Shown here piece after piece: positions 32,602-41,879 of a stretch of 46,973 nt of DNA. The notes below the pieces were generated by a model. It was not told the origin of the DNA and did not search any database. It saw only the letters and a program-made list of their open reading frames with translations. This stretch comes from an uncultured Christensenellaceae bacterium. GTDB taxonomy: Bacteria > Bacillota > Clostridia > Christensenellales > Borkfalkiaceae. How positions within the stretch are numbered: position 1 is the stretch's first letter; each line of letters starts with the position of its first letter. Made by a program: the position numbers and the translations under genes. Where the stretch lies: NCBI GenBank assembly GCA_910588465.1, contig CAJUOP010000001.1:1-46973 (forward strand). Reading direction: 5' to 3'.

Positions 32602-33525
32602 TTAAATCTCCGTTACCTGCAAACTCTTGAATATCTCCTCGTATTTGTTTTTCGTAAAGGATATCGTACCGAACGTGGTGACGGTCGCGGTTCCCGCCGC
32701 GACGCCCGCGCGCAGCACGTCGGGCATATCCGCCCCCTGCTGCAACATATTCGCCGCAGCAGCCACCATTCCGTCGCCTGCGCCGACGGTGGAATTCACC
32801 GCCACGTTGATGCTTCTGCAATAGTAATTTTTGGTTCCGTCCGTGATCACCGCGCCGTCTTTCCCAAGCGAAAGCAAAACCTTTTTGGCGCCGCGGTCCA
32901 AAAGTTCGCGGCAGCCCGCAAGCAAGTCCTCTTTGTTTTTAAACTCTCTGCCGAGCGTACTTTGCAGCTCGTCGATGTTGGGCTTTACCAAATCGACCCC
33001 CGCTTCCAACGCCGCAAAGAGCTTGGCGCCCTCGGTGTCCGCAACTTTCAGCGAGCGCGAGTCGACCGCGCGGAAGAGCTCGCGGTAATAGCCCGCGTCC
33101 ACTCCGCGGGGCAGTCCGCCCGAAATGACGGTGACCGCCGAACGGGCGGAAAAGTTGCGGATCATCTGCAACAGCTCGTAAAGCTTATCTTCCCCCACCT
33201 GTCCGCCGACGTCGTTGATCTCGGTGAGCATGGAGCGCTTGTCGATACACTTGTAATTTTCGCGCACCCTGCCGCTGTTCCAAACGAAAGAAAATCCCAC
33301 GCCCTCTTTATCGAGCGCGCTCTCGAATGCGCCGCCGTTCTCGTTATACATAAAGCCCGTCGCATACGCTTCGCCGCCCAGCCGCGCCACGCCGATCGCC
33401 ACGTTCAACGCCTTTCCCGTAAACGAAAGTGTTTTGCTCTTTACCACGTTTACTTTCCCGACGTTCAGCGAATCGAGTTCGATCGTCACGTCTACGCTCG
33501 GGCTCATACACACCGTTAAAATCAT
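32602..33525 (-). CDS. 1-phosphofructokinase-family hexose kinase (PfkB fold)
   Basis: 307 residues of the ribokinase/PfkB superfamily. The N-terminal MSPSVDVTIEL, the substrate region around GKALNVA, and the C-terminal anion-hole/catalytic-base motif STVGAGDGMVA (D near residue 253) fit 1-phosphofructokinase (FruK) or tagatose-6-phosphate kinase (LacC). No fructose PTS gene is adjacent, so the substrate cannot be fixed; with two galactosidases in the window, tagatose-6-phosphate is also conceivable. It has its own consensus promoter and an AAGGGAG site, followed by the HD hydrolase. Confidence 0.88.
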   Translation of the reverse strand: MILTVCMSPSVDVTIELDSLNVGKVNVVKSKTLSFTGKALNVAIGVARLGGEAYATGFMYNENGGAFESALDKEGVGFSFVWNSGRVRENYKCIDKRSMLTEINDVGGQVGEDKLYELLQMIRNFSARSAVTVISGGLPRGVDAGYYRELFRAVDSRSLKVADTEGAKLFAALEAGVDLVKPNIDELQSTLGREFKNKEDLLAGCRELLDRGAKKVLLSLGKDGAVITDGTKNYYCRSINVAVNSTVGAGDGMVAAAANMLQQGADMPDVLRAGVAAGTATVTTFGTISFTKNKYEEIFKSLQVTEI

Positions 33526-33564
33526 AAAAGCTCCCTTAAATTCGGTAAAATCTTTAACAATACT

Positions 33565-33593
33565 ATTATATTACTTTTGCGGATAAATTTCAA
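33565..33593 (-). promoter_or_regulatory. Sigma-A promoter of the hexose kinase-HD operon
   Basis: Minus strand: TTGAAA (33593-33588), 17-bp spacer, TATAAT (33570-33565). Confidence 0.75.
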
Positions 33594-33624
33594 GAGACAT
33601 TTGGAAAAATTTTGTAATATTTGC

Positions 33625-33651
33625 AAAAAAATCCCGCAAATCGCGGGATTT
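33625..33651 (-). terminator. Terminator after pfkA
   Basis: Stem AAATCCCGC/GCGGGATTT (33629-33637, 33643-33651). The minus-strand side is followed by T6. Confidence 0.85.
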
Positions 33652-33665
33652 CCGTCCGAGCTTGG

Positions 33666-34628
33666 TTACATGGAAATCATTTGCAGCGTTTCATACAACT
33701 CGTAATTGAATTGTTTTTTCATGGAAACCGCCTCGAAAATGTCCATATCTATAATGGAGTTTTTGCGGATCCCCACAACGCGGTTTCCCTTTCCGTCCTT
33801 TAACAGACGGACGGCTTTGTTTCCGAATTGCGCCGCGAGCATCCTGTCCGCCATGCTGGGCGAGCCGCCGCGCTGAATGTGTCCGATATTGGTGGAGCGC
33901 ACCGAGTGCGTCGTGACCGCCTGCAACTCCTTGGCGAAATCGTCCGCGCTCATCACGCCCTCCGCCACCACGATAATGTTGGAGTGCTTGCCGCTGGCGC
34001 GCGAACGGTCGATACGCTTTACGATATCGTCCATATCATACTTAATTTCGGGGACTACGATAATTTCCGCACCCGAGGTGATGCCAGCGTAAAGCGCGAT
34101 GTCGCCGCAGTGGCGCCCCATGACCTCCACGACGGAAATACGCTCGTGCGAATTCATGGTGTCGCGCAGCTTATTGATGGCTTCGAGACAGGTATTTACC
34201 GCCGTGTCGAAGCCGAGCGTATAGTCGGTGTATTGCAAATCGTTGTCGATCGTGCCGGGGATTCCGACGGTGGGGATTCCGAAATTTTCCGTTAAATCCT
34301 TGGCGCCGCGGAACGAGCCGTCGCCGCCAATGACCACAAGCCCCTCGATCCCCTGCGCGGCAAGAACGTCCGCCGCCTTTTTCTGCCCTTCCAGCGTTTG
34401 CATTTCGGAGCAGCGCGCCGTGCGCAGCATGGTGCCGCCGCGCTGTACGATATCGGAAACGCTGCGCATCTCCATTTGCGTCATTTTGCCGTCGATAAGC
34501 CCCGCATAGCCGCGCTCGATACCGAACACCTCCATGCCGAAATAAATTGCCGTACGGACGACCGCGCGGATCGCCGCATTCATGCCGGGCGCGTCTCCGC
34601 CGCTGGTTAAAAGACCGATACGTTTCAT
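33666..34628 (-). CDS. pfkA: 6-phosphofructokinase
   Basis: 320 residues, the usual bacterial PfkA length. It phosphorylates fructose-6-phosphate with ATP. MKRIGLLTSGGDAPGMNAAIR opens the protein; GGDGSFRGA binds ATP, PGTIDNDL carries the catalytic aspartate, and VEVMGRHCGDIALY binds substrate. ATG 34628 is preceded by GCGGAGG. A longer frame to 34736 runs into dnaE without a ribosome site, and its extra 36 residues do not belong to the family. It follows dnaE, an order common in Clostridia. It would take the fructose-6-phosphate made by NagB. Confidence 0.97.
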   Translation of the reverse strand: MKRIGLLTSGGDAPGMNAAIRAVVRTAIYFGMEVFGIERGYAGLIDGKMTQMEMRSVSDIVQRGGTMLRTARCSEMQTLEGQKKAADVLAAQGIEGLVVIGGDGSFRGAKDLTENFGIPTVGIPGTIDNDLQYTDYTLGFDTAVNTCLEAINKLRDTMNSHERISVVEVMGRHCGDIALYAGITSGAEIIVVPEIKYDMDDIVKRIDRSRASGKHSNIIVVAEGVMSADDFAKELQAVTTHSVRSTNIGHIQRGGSPSMADRMLAAQFGNKAVRLLKDGKGNRVVGIRKNSIIDMDIFEAVSMKKQFNYELYETLQMISM

Positions 34629-34661
34629 ACCTGTGTTCCTCCGCTCTTTTCTCAGTATGAT

Positions 34662-34667
34662 ATTATA
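34662..34667 (-). promoter_or_regulatory. Putative -10 box for pfkA
   Basis: TATAAT on the minus strand, 33 bp before the pfkA start. The -35 region (TTTCCT, 17 bp upstream) is weak. It would allow pfkA expression apart from dnaE. Confidence 0.4.
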
Positions 34668-34717
34668 ACAGATATTCCAAAAAAAGGAAAGCGCATAGCC
34701 GCCTTTTTCTATAAAAT

Positions 34718-37700
34718 TTAAACGATTTTTACGCAATTTTCGGGCAGGAAGGTGCGTATTTCGGCAAACAGCGCGCGATTGACGTTGGCGCGCATTTCAT
34801 ACCGCTTTCCGCCGTGCAGAATTTTAACGATCCCGTCCCCTGCATATTCCTCGACCGTTGCGACGAGCTCCGCAAAATCCTCTTCCGAGAGCGGGCGGGC
34901 GTCCAGCCACAGCACTTCTTCCTTTTTTTGCGCTACGGGCGCGGCGGGCTTTTTTTCCTCCGTGCCCTCTTCCACGTGCTTGATCGAATCGACGATGATC
35001 ACGGGGAGCTTATCCGGACTGATGTCGATTTTTCCCGTGACCCGCACGACGTTGTCCTGCCGAAGCTCCGTTTTGATCCGCTCGTACACGTTGGGGAAGG
35101 CGAGACACTCCACGCTGCCGTACAGGTCTTCCACCGTGACGAACGCCATGGTGGCGCCCGAACGGGTATTTATCTTTTTTACCCCCGCGACGATCCCGCC
35201 CATGGTGGCGCCCTGTCCGCTCTTGATTTGCGTATACGTCCTGTCGCCCGTTTCTTCGTCCTCCTCATAGTCGGCGAGCATACCGCAATGAAAGGTGCTG
35301 TCGTGAAAGAGGTGGGAATACTGCTCGAACGGGTGCCCGCTGACGTACACGCCGAGCACCGACTTTTCGCGCGAGAGCAGGTCCTGCGTCTCCCATTCGG
35401 GGATGTCCGGATAGTCCGCTTCGGGCGCCTTTTCCTCGATAATGTCGCCGAACAGCGAAAGCTGAGCGCTGCTCTTCTGCTTTTCGATGCCCGCGATCCG
35501 CTTCATCAGCTCTTCATATACGGCATTGTACTGCGAACGCTTCTGTCCCATTCCGTCGAACGCGCCGCCGAAGATGAGGCTTTCGACCATGCGCTTATTC
35601 ACGAACTTGGTACAGCGCATTAAAAAATCCGGGAAGTCCTTGAATTTTCCGCCCTGCTCGCGCTCCTCGATCACGCTTTCCATGGCTGCAATGCCCACCC
35701 CGCGCAGCGCACACAGACCGAACCGAACGCCGTTGTCCTGCACCGAAAAGTACGCCTTGGACAAATTGACGTCGGGCGGATAAACCGCAATATTTTTCTC
35801 CTTCATGTAGACGATATATTTTGCGATTTCTTCGATCTTGGTAATGCGGTTGTTCAGCACGCCCGCCAAAAATTCGCGCGGGTAATACTTTTTCAGATAA
35901 GCCGTCTGATAAGTGACGACGGCGTACGCCGCCGCGTGCGACTTGTTGAACGCGTAGGATGCAAAGCTCTCCATCTGCGCGAACAGCTCGGCGGCGACCT
36001 CGGGCGGAATCCCGTGCGCCTGACAGCCCGTAATGTTGCCCCCCTTGTCGATATCGCCGTAGATAAATTTATCCTTTTGCGCCATCAGCTCCGAACGGTG
36101 CTTTTTCGCCATGGCGCGGCGGACGAGGTCCGCCTGTCCCAGAGAGTAGCCCGCGAGATTCTGGAAAATCTGCATGACCTGCTCCTGATAGATGATAACG
36201 CCGTACGTCTTTTCGAGAATGGGAACGAGCAAGGGCGTTAAGTATTCGATTTTTTTGGGATTCGCCCTGTTCTTTAAGTAGGAGGGAATAAAGTCCATGG
36301 GACCGGGACGGTAAAGCGAAATGCCCGCAATGAGATCTTCCAGACAGTTGGGCTGAAGCTGCTTCATAAACCGCTTCATGCCCCCTTGTTCCAACTGGAA
36401 CACCGCGTCGGTATCGCCTTCGGAAATGAGTTCGTATGCCTTCGCGTCCGAGCAATCCTGCCCGAATTCCACCTTTTTTCCCGTGTCCTCCAAAATATAG
36501 TCGCACGCCTTTTTGATATCCGTAAGAGTGGTGAGCGCCAAAAAGTCCATTTTCAGCATTCCGATGCTCTCCACTTCCTTCATGTCGAACTGCGTGGTGA
36601 CGTCCTCGCCGTTGCGCGAAAGCGGCACGTTGTCGGCGATCTTTTTGCGGCAGATGACCACGCCCGCCGCGTGCATACCCGTCTGACGGGGCATTCCCTC
36701 GAGCTTTAAGCCCATGTCGATGACCCGCTTCAACATATCGTCCGACTCGTAAATTTCGATGAATTCCCCGTTCCGCTTGCCCTCCTGGTCGGCAAGCTTT
36801 TTTAACGCCTCGTCGTGCTTGTCCTGATCGCCCTTAGTCTCCTCGACCTTTTTCCTGCACTTTTCGATATTCAAGCCCAACAGCTCGCGGATGGAGGATT
36901 TTCCGTCCATCAGCTTGGTAACGCGGTCGGTTTCGGCGTAGGGCACGCGCATGACCCGCCCCACGTCCTTAATTACGGCGCGCGAGGCGAGCGTGCCGAA
37001 CGTGACGATTTGCGCCACGTTTTCGGGATGGTAACGCCTGCGCACGTATTCGATGGTTTCCCCTCTGCGGTCGGTACAGAAGTCCACGTCGAAGTCGGGC
37101 ATGGAAACGCGGTCGGGATTCAAAAACCGTTCGAATAGCAGATCGTAACGGAGCGGATCGACGTTGGTAATGCCGATGGCGTAGGCGACGATGCTTCCCA
37201 CGCCCGAGCCCCGCCCCGGACCTACGGGAATCCCCTGATTACGCGACCAGTTGATATAGTCCCAAACGATCAGGAAATAATCGGCAAAGCCCATTTTGAT
37301 GATGATGCCCAGCTCGTATTCGGCGCGCTGCATGATCTCTTCGGTGATCGTTTCGTAGCGCGTGGGCAGCCCTTCCATGGTAAGCCGCCGCAAAAACTCG
37401 GGCGAGGGCGTTCCGTCGTCCGCAGTATACAGCGGAATGAGCGATTTGTCGTAGATGGGCGAGCCGTCGTCCTTTAAGTTAAACGGCGTGTCCGTATCCG
37501 AAATTTTATTCGCGATCACGCGGGTGTTGGAGATCGCCTCCGGAAGCTCGGGGAAGAGCGCCGCCATTTCGTCGCCCGACTTCATGTAAAACTCGTGCGT
37601 CTGCATCTTCATGCGCGTGGGGTCGTCCAGCGTGCGCTTGGTCTGAATGCACATGAGCACGTCCTGCATTTCCCAGTCCTCTTTTTGCAGGTAGTGCACG

Positions 37701-38302
37701 TCGTTTGTGGCGACGAGCGGAATGCCCGTTTCGCGCGAAATGCGAATGAGGTTGGGCAAAATCTGCCGCTGCTCTGGGATTCCGTGGTCTTGAATTTCGA
37801 TGTAAAAATCTTCGCCGAAGAGCGATTTGAAATAGAGCGCGAATTCCTTTGCCTTTTCGTACTCTCCCGCCATTAAAAGGCGCGGAATCCTGCCCGCAAG
37901 ACAGGCGGAAAGGCAGATGACTCCTTCCGTGTGCTCCTTTAACACCTTATAGTCGATGCGGGGGCGGTAATAGTAGCCGTCCACGAAGGCGAGCGAGTCG
38001 AGCTGAACCAGATTGATATAGCCCGCCTTGTTTTTGGCAAGCAAAATGAGGTGGTCGGCGTGCTGGTCGATGCGCTGGGTATAGTCGTCCACCACGTAAA
38101 ATTCGCAACCGATGATCGCCTTGATTTTCTTCTTTTTACACTTTTCGGCAAAACGGAGCGAAGTATACATATTTCCGTGATCGGTAACGGCAACGGCGTC
38201 AATCCCGTTTTTTACGCAGTGATCCACCAGGTCGTCCACCTTACACGCTCCGTCGAGCAGGCTGTATTCGGTGTGTAAATGTAAATGTACGAAATCCGTC
38301 AT
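34718..38302 (-). CDS. dnaE: DNA polymerase III subunit alpha (DnaE)
   Basis: 1194 residues, full length. The N-terminal PHP domain starts with VHLHLHTEYSLLDGA and has its metal ligands in VTDHGNM, so it may be active. The catalytic aspartates lie in PDFDVDF near residue 402, after PVGPGRGSGVGS. YQEQVMQI and KSHAAAYAVV follow in the palm and tau-binding parts. An OB fold (about 1030-1120) contains AFVTVEDLYGSVECLAFP. This is the DnaE1-type enzyme, distinct from PolC. Its ATG overlaps the whiA stop. Confidence 0.97.
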   Translation of the reverse strand: MTDFVHLHLHTEYSLLDGACKVDDLVDHCVKNGIDAVAVTDHGNMYTSLRFAEKCKKKKIKAIIGCEFYVVDDYTQRIDQHADHLILLAKNKAGYINLVQLDSLAFVDGYYYRPRIDYKVLKEHTEGVICLSACLAGRIPRLLMAGEYEKAKEFALYFKSLFGEDFYIEIQDHGIPEQRQILPNLIRISRETGIPLVATNDVHYLQKEDWEMQDVLMCIQTKRTLDDPTRMKMQTHEFYMKSGDEMAALFPELPEAISNTRVIANKISDTDTPFNLKDDGSPIYDKSLIPLYTADDGTPSPEFLRRLTMEGLPTRYETITEEIMQRAEYELGIIIKMGFADYFLIVWDYINWSRNQGIPVGPGRGSGVGSIVAYAIGITNVDPLRYDLLFERFLNPDRVSMPDFDVDFCTDRRGETIEYVRRRYHPENVAQIVTFGTLASRAVIKDVGRVMRVPYAETDRVTKLMDGKSSIRELLGLNIEKCRKKVEETKGDQDKHDEALKKLADQEGKRNGEFIEIYESDDMLKRVIDMGLKLEGMPRQTGMHAAGVVICRKKIADNVPLSRNGEDVTTQFDMKEVESIGMLKMDFLALTTLTDIKKACDYILEDTGKKVEFGQDCSDAKAYELISEGDTDAVFQLEQGGMKRFMKQLQPNCLEDLIAGISLYRPGPMDFIPSYLKNRANPKKIEYLTPLLVPILEKTYGVIIYQEQVMQIFQNLAGYSLGQADLVRRAMAKKHRSELMAQKDKFIYGDIDKGGNITGCQAHGIPPEVAAELFAQMESFASYAFNKSHAAAYAVVTYQTAYLKKYYPREFLAGVLNNRITKIEEIAKYIVYMKEKNIAVYPPDVNLSKAYFSVQDNGVRFGLCALRGVGIAAMESVIEEREQGGKFKDFPDFLMRCTKFVNKRMVESLIFGGAFDGMGQKRSQYNAVYEELMKRIAGIEKQKSSAQLSLFGDIIEEKAPEADYPDIPEWETQDLLSREKSVLGVYVSGHPFEQYSHLFHDSTFHCGMLADYEEDEETGDRTYTQIKSGQGATMGGIVAGVKKINTRSGATMAFVTVEDLYGSVECLAFPNVYERIKTELRQDNVVRVTGKIDISPDKLPVIIVDSIKHVEEGTEEKKPAAPVAQKKEEVLWLDARPLSEEDFAELVATVEEYAGDGIVKILHGGKRYEMRANVNRALFAEIRTFLPENCVKIV

Positions 38303-39189
38303 AATTGTTTTTCCATTAGTTTTCTCATTCGGTGATTCAAACAGCTCTTGCCGATCCCGAGCTTTGCGGCAAGCTCCGCAAGAGAGAGCTCGGGCGATTC
38401 CAGCCGTGCGTACGCCGCACTCTTTAAGGAGTCGGGCAGCGCTTCGAGTGCGCCGCTCTCCCGCATTTTTTGCAGTGCGACCACCTGCGCCGCGCTGGCG
38501 ATCGCCGTTTTGTCGGCGTTGCCCGCATAACAGTTGCTTACGCGGTTAAAATTGTTGCTCTCTTCCCGCGCGGCGGAAACCGCCTCGAATCGCTTTAACG
38601 CGGCGTTCGCGCCGACGACGAACAAAAAGTCGCTGATGGCTTCCCTGCTCTTGCAATAGACGATCTGTTTTTCACCCCGCGCGATCGCGCTGCCGATCAG
38701 CTGGATCCCGTCCAACAGCTCGAGGAATCTTTCCGCGTCGCTTTTCCTTTTAAACACGAATTCGAGGTGATAGCCCGTCTTAGCCCCGCCGTGCGGGAGC
38801 GTGCAGCTCCCCCCGCCGAGAAAGGCGCCCGCAAGATAAGCGGAAACGCAGCAATCCTGCCCGGCAAGCCTGCGCGCGCCGAACGCCGCGATCTCTTCCG
38901 TAATTTTGCCCGCGTCCGCGCCCGTATAGGAAAACGTGAGCTTGTTCCGCCCGTGCTTGGGATCGCGCGTCGCCTCGGTCACCGTCATGGAAACGTGAAA
39001 AAGCTCCTCGCACAGCGCGAGAAAGCGTTCCGCGATCTCCTCGTTTTCGCTGGTGAAGGAGATCCCCCCGCCGACGACGGCTTGTCCGCCCGTATCCAGA
39101 AAGCCCGCAAGCAACGCCAGACGGCAGCAGCGCTTTTGCGGGAGTCTGCGGAGCAGATCTCTTTTTATCTCGCCCGTAAAATTTGCCAC
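38299..39189 (-). CDS. whiA: WhiA-type DNA-binding regulator
   Basis: 296 residues. It pairs an N-terminal LAGLIDADG-homing-endonuclease-like fold, catalytically dead in this family (LAGFLDTGG, YLAGAFLGGGS), with a C-terminal helix-turn-helix (LSLAELAAKLGIGKSCLNHRMRKL). It controls division or sporulation genes in monoderm bacteria. I chose GTG 39189, preceded by TGAGGA and seven bases after the stop of the PHP gene; the protein then starts VANFTGEIKRDLL as homologs do. A TTG at 39222 would add 11 unlikely residues. It sits in a murB-PHP-whiA-dnaE-pfkA cluster; rapZ and yvcK, often beside whiA, are absent here. Confidence 0.94.
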   Translation of the reverse strand: MANFTGEIKRDLLRRLPQKRCCRLALLAGFLDTGGQAVVGGGISFTSENEEIAERFLALCEELFHVSMTVTEATRDPKHGRNKLTFSYTGADAGKITEEIAAFGARRLAGQDCCVSAYLAGAFLGGGSCTLPHGGAKTGYHLEFVFKRKSDAERFLELLDGIQLIGSAIARGEKQIVYCKSREAISDFLFVVGANAALKRFEAVSAAREESNNFNRVSNCYAGNADKTAIASAAQVVALQKMRESGALEALPDSLKSAAYARLESPELSLAELAAKLGIGKSCLNHRMRKLMEKQL

Positions 39190-39196
39190 TGTTTCC

Positions 39197-39967
39197 TCAC
39201 ATTCTCTCTTTATATTCCGCAAACCGAAATTTCGGCGTTCTGCCCTCGATATTGTCGATCTGCGAAAGCGGAATCCCCGTGCGCAGGATCTGCTCTTCGG
39301 CGCGCTTGGTATCGCCCACGCGCCCGATCTCGTGCGCGTCCGAATTGACGACGAACCGCACGCCCGTTTGCGCCACTTTAACGAGCTCGTCGTCCGACAG
39401 ATGCGATTTTTTCGCGCTTATTTCAAGATACGTTCCGTAATCGCGGCAGCACTTGGCAACCTCTACCGCGTCCGCAAAGCAACGGAAATTCAGGTGCGTG
39501 ATCACGTCGATCGGATTCTTTTTTACGGCGTTCACGTAGGCTAGCGTCGTATATTTTACCAGCGAGGCGGAGGGCTTCATGTGCATTTTGGAGCGGAGCA
39601 TACTGCGCACGCCAAGCTTTTTATCGCGGAAGCGATCGAACTTAATGCACACGTGGATCCCCGCCAGAAACAGATCGAAGTGCTCGAAGTCCTTTTCGGT
39701 AAAGTCGCACAATCCCGAAATTCCGCGGATGTTGTTTTCCAGACCTACAAGCACCTTTATGCCCGTAAGCGTTTCCGCCGCCCTGCAATCGCGCACGAGC
39801 GAGGGAATTTCCTTGCGCTTCATGGAAAACGCCAAATGCGAAAAGCCGTGATCGGTGATCCCGATCTCTTTCAGTCCCAGTTGTTTGGCGCGGATCGCGT
39901 TGTCCGCCACCGTTCCCTTTCCGTGGGAATAGACGGTATGAGTATGATAGTCTGCCGTAAGCTGCAT
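39197..39967 (-). CDS. PHP-domain phosphoesterase
   Basis: 256 residues. The metal-binding PHP motifs are DYHTHTVYSHGKG, GITDHGFSH, VGLENNI and VNSDAHEIGR, the layout of the YcdX/histidinol-phosphatase-like group. The substrate is unknown. AGGTGA precedes ATG 39967. It follows murB by 22 bp and nearly touches whiA. Confidence 0.92.
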   Translation of the reverse strand: MQLTADYHTHTVYSHGKGTVADNAIRAKQLGLKEIGITDHGFSHLAFSMKRKEIPSLVRDCRAAETLTGIKVLVGLENNIRGISGLCDFTEKDFEHFDLFLAGIHVCIKFDRFRDKKLGVRSMLRSKMHMKPSASLVKYTTLAYVNAVKKNPIDVITHLNFRCFADAVEVAKCCRDYGTYLEISAKKSHLSDDELVKVAQTGVRFVVNSDAHEIGRVGDTKRAEEQILRTGIPLSQIDNIEGRTPKFRFAEYKERM

Positions 39968-39989
39968 TTCGTCACCTATGTAAAATAAT

Positions 39990-40871
39990 TTACGGAATCC
40001 GCCGTATTTCCTCGCGCAGCAAAATTCCCGTTTTATATTGGACCGTATCCTTTACGGTTTGGATCAGTTCGTTTATCTCCCGCGAGGTCGCACCGCGGTT
40101 TATGATAAAATTAGCGTGTTCTTCGGAGACGACCGCTCCGCCGACCCGCAAGCCTTTCAGCCCGCAATCCTCGATCAACTTTCCCGCCGAAAGCCCCTTG
40201 GGATTTACAAAGGTGCAGCCCATGCTCCGCCCGCCCGGCAAATGCGCCCTGCGCGCACGGTAATATGCCGTTTTCTGCGCGATTTCAGCCGTAGAGCTCG
40301 GCTCCGCCCGAAAATATACGCCCGTGACGGCAAAGCCCTTTAAAAAGATGCTGTCCTTATCCCCGAAGGCGCACTGCGAACGGGTAAAGTGGTACGCTTC
40401 GCCGCCGCGCACGCACACGACGCGCTCTATCACGTCTGAAAAGTGCCGATCGGCGACGCCCGCGTTCATCGCGGTCGCTCCGCCCACCGTGAAAGGGATC
40501 CCCGTGAACGCCTCGAAACCGCCGATCCGCTTTTCTTTTACAAAGCGGAGCAACTCTCCGCCCGTAACTCCCGCGCCCGCGTACAGCAGATTTTTGTCCG
40601 TACGCAGCGTTTTCATACGCGAGAACCGCACGACCGCCCCCGAAAAAAATCCGTCGGCGGGAAGAACGTTCGCCCCCGCGCCCAAAAAGCAGCGCGCAAT
40701 CCCCTCTTCCTCGAAAAAAGCAAGCAGCTCCGCCGTCTCGCGGGTGTCCGCGGGAGAGAGCGCGAGCGCGGCGACCCCGCCGCAGCCGATGGTCGTGTGC
40801 TCCGCAAACGAAAAATTTTTCTCCGCGCGCAGGGTGGGAAAGCGCTTTTGAATCAGCGATTGAATGTCCAA
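39990..40871 (-). CDS. murB: UDP-N-acetylenolpyruvoylglucosamine reductase
   Basis: 293 residues, FAD enzyme of peptidoglycan precursor synthesis. HTTIGCGG and LGAGANVL bind FAD, and FTGIPFTVGGATAMNAG is diagnostic. The proton-donor loop, usually GS-FKNP, here reads SMGCTFVNP, with Cys219 at the position of the usual serine. The C-terminal LLREEIRRI holds the conserved glutamate region. Length suits a type II MurB. The start is TTG 40871 with AAGGAG at good spacing; no ATG fits. A promoter overlaps the end of the upstream gene. Confidence 0.94.
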   Translation of the reverse strand: MDIQSLIQKRFPTLRAEKNFSFAEHTTIGCGGVAALALSPADTRETAELLAFFEEEGIARCFLGAGANVLPADGFFSGAVVRFSRMKTLRTDKNLLYAGAGVTGGELLRFVKEKRIGGFEAFTGIPFTVGGATAMNAGVADRHFSDVIERVVCVRGGEAYHFTRSQCAFGDKDSIFLKGFAVTGVYFRAEPSSTAEIAQKTAYYRARRAHLPGGRSMGCTFVNPKGLSAGKLIEDCGLKGLRVGGAVVSEEHANFIINRGATSREINELIQTVKDTVQYKTGILLREEIRRIP

Positions 40872-40886
40872 ACGGTTACTCCTTTT

Positions 40887-40915
40887 ATTTTACCACACTT
40901 TGCGGTCGAATTCAA
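40887..40915 (-). promoter_or_regulatory. Putative sigma-A promoter of murB
   Basis: Minus strand: TTGAAT (40915-40910), 17-bp spacer, TAAAAT (40892-40887). It overlaps the final codons of the upstream gene. Confidence 0.6.
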
Positions 40916-41841
40916 ATGTTTTTTAAAAATTTTTGCGGATTTTTTATTCCTTCCTCGCTCTTCGCCCGCGCGGCAAGGTCGGCAAGCGAAGCGGCGTCCG
41001 AAAACACGCTCACCGTGTAAACGCTTTGATCGCCCTTGACGGGAAACATTCCGATCGAGGACAGCTCCTCCTGCGCGCGGTCGGACAAAAGCTCTTGCAG
41101 CAGCAACAGGCAATCCTCCCGCTTGTCGGCGGACAGCAGCGAAAAGTACTGGTATAAATCGTTATATTCGGAAAGCGTTTTGCGGTAGACGGCGATCCCG
41201 CGCGAGGCGAACCGACACATATCGCGCTGGGTTCCCAGCAGGTAGCGGTATTCCCCGTTTAAGAATCGAACGTAAGCGGAAAGCGACTCCACCTCCTCCC
41301 CCTTAACGCCCGCAAGCGCTGCGCCGACCTGCGGAAGATTGCTTCCGCCCGAGGAAATCGCCGCCGCGCCCGCCTCGGTAAAGTTATCCGTAAGCGAATA
41401 CAGCGAGTATTCCCCGCGGCACCAGGGATAGGCAAGGCAATTCCCCGCGATCTCCCCGCCCGCAAACGAGAGCGGCAGCGGCAGGCTCTTTTCCGCATAC
41501 GCCGAAAGCCCCACCCCGAAGGACAGGGCGTCTGGCGCCTCTCCCGCGGCTGCGGCGGCGTTCGCCCCCTCGGCGGTGTAGCCCGAAATCATATAGTAAA
41601 CGCCCGCGTTCTTTTTTTCGACGCGGCGGGCGATCTTTTTTAAAAAGGAAGTGCGGGAGCCCTTTCCGCCCTCGAACGTATCCACGTTCCAGATACGCAC
41701 CACGCGCTTCCCTTCCGCCTCCGCCCGCTCGGCGTGCGGAAAAAACACCGCGCCGAGCACGACCGCAACCGCGATAAGAAACGGGACCGCCGTTTTACAC
41801 GCGTGAAGACACTTTAAAACCCACGTTTTGCTTAGCTTCAT
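40912..41841 (-). CDS. Orphan extracellular solute-binding-like protein, membrane-anchored
   Basis: 309 residues. A hydrophobic segment (about 17-33, PFLIAVAVVLGAVFF) after a basic N-terminus is a signal anchor or uncleaved signal peptide, so the rest lies outside. RIWNVDTFEGGKGSRTSFLKKIA and the APDALSFG strand resemble the start of family 1 sugar-binding proteins, and DREDCLLLLQELLSD-type helices and a FPVKGD loop resemble their C-terminal lobe. It is shorter than usual and has no transporter genes beside it. No ribosome site is visible before ATG 41841, but a TACAAT lies 7-12 bases upstream, so a leaderless message is possible. Function is unassigned. Confidence 0.6.
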   Translation of the reverse strand: MKLSKTWVLKCLHACKTAVPFLIAVAVVLGAVFFPHAERAEAEGKRVVRIWNVDTFEGGKGSRTSFLKKIARRVEKKNAGVYYMISGYTAEGANAAAAAGEAPDALSFGVGLSAYAEKSLPLPLSFAGGEIAGNCLAYPWCRGEYSLYSLTDNFTEAGAAAISSGGSNLPQVGAALAGVKGEEVESLSAYVRFLNGEYRYLLGTQRDMCRFASRGIAVYRKTLSEYNDLYQYFSLLSADKREDCLLLLQELLSDRAQEELSSIGMFPVKGDQSVYTVSVFSDAASLADLAARAKSEEGIKNPQKFLKNI

Positions 41842-41879
41842 AAAGCTATTGTATGCCGCGAAAATGCAAAGAATTCAAG

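Noticed and set aside
34682..34712. Terminator between dnaE and pfkA
   Set aside because: Only a short bulged stem (AAA-G-CG/CG-C-TTT) before a T run; too weak to list as a feature.
34629..34736. N-terminal extension of pfkA
   Set aside because: It lacks a ribosome site, overlaps dnaE, and does not match the family.
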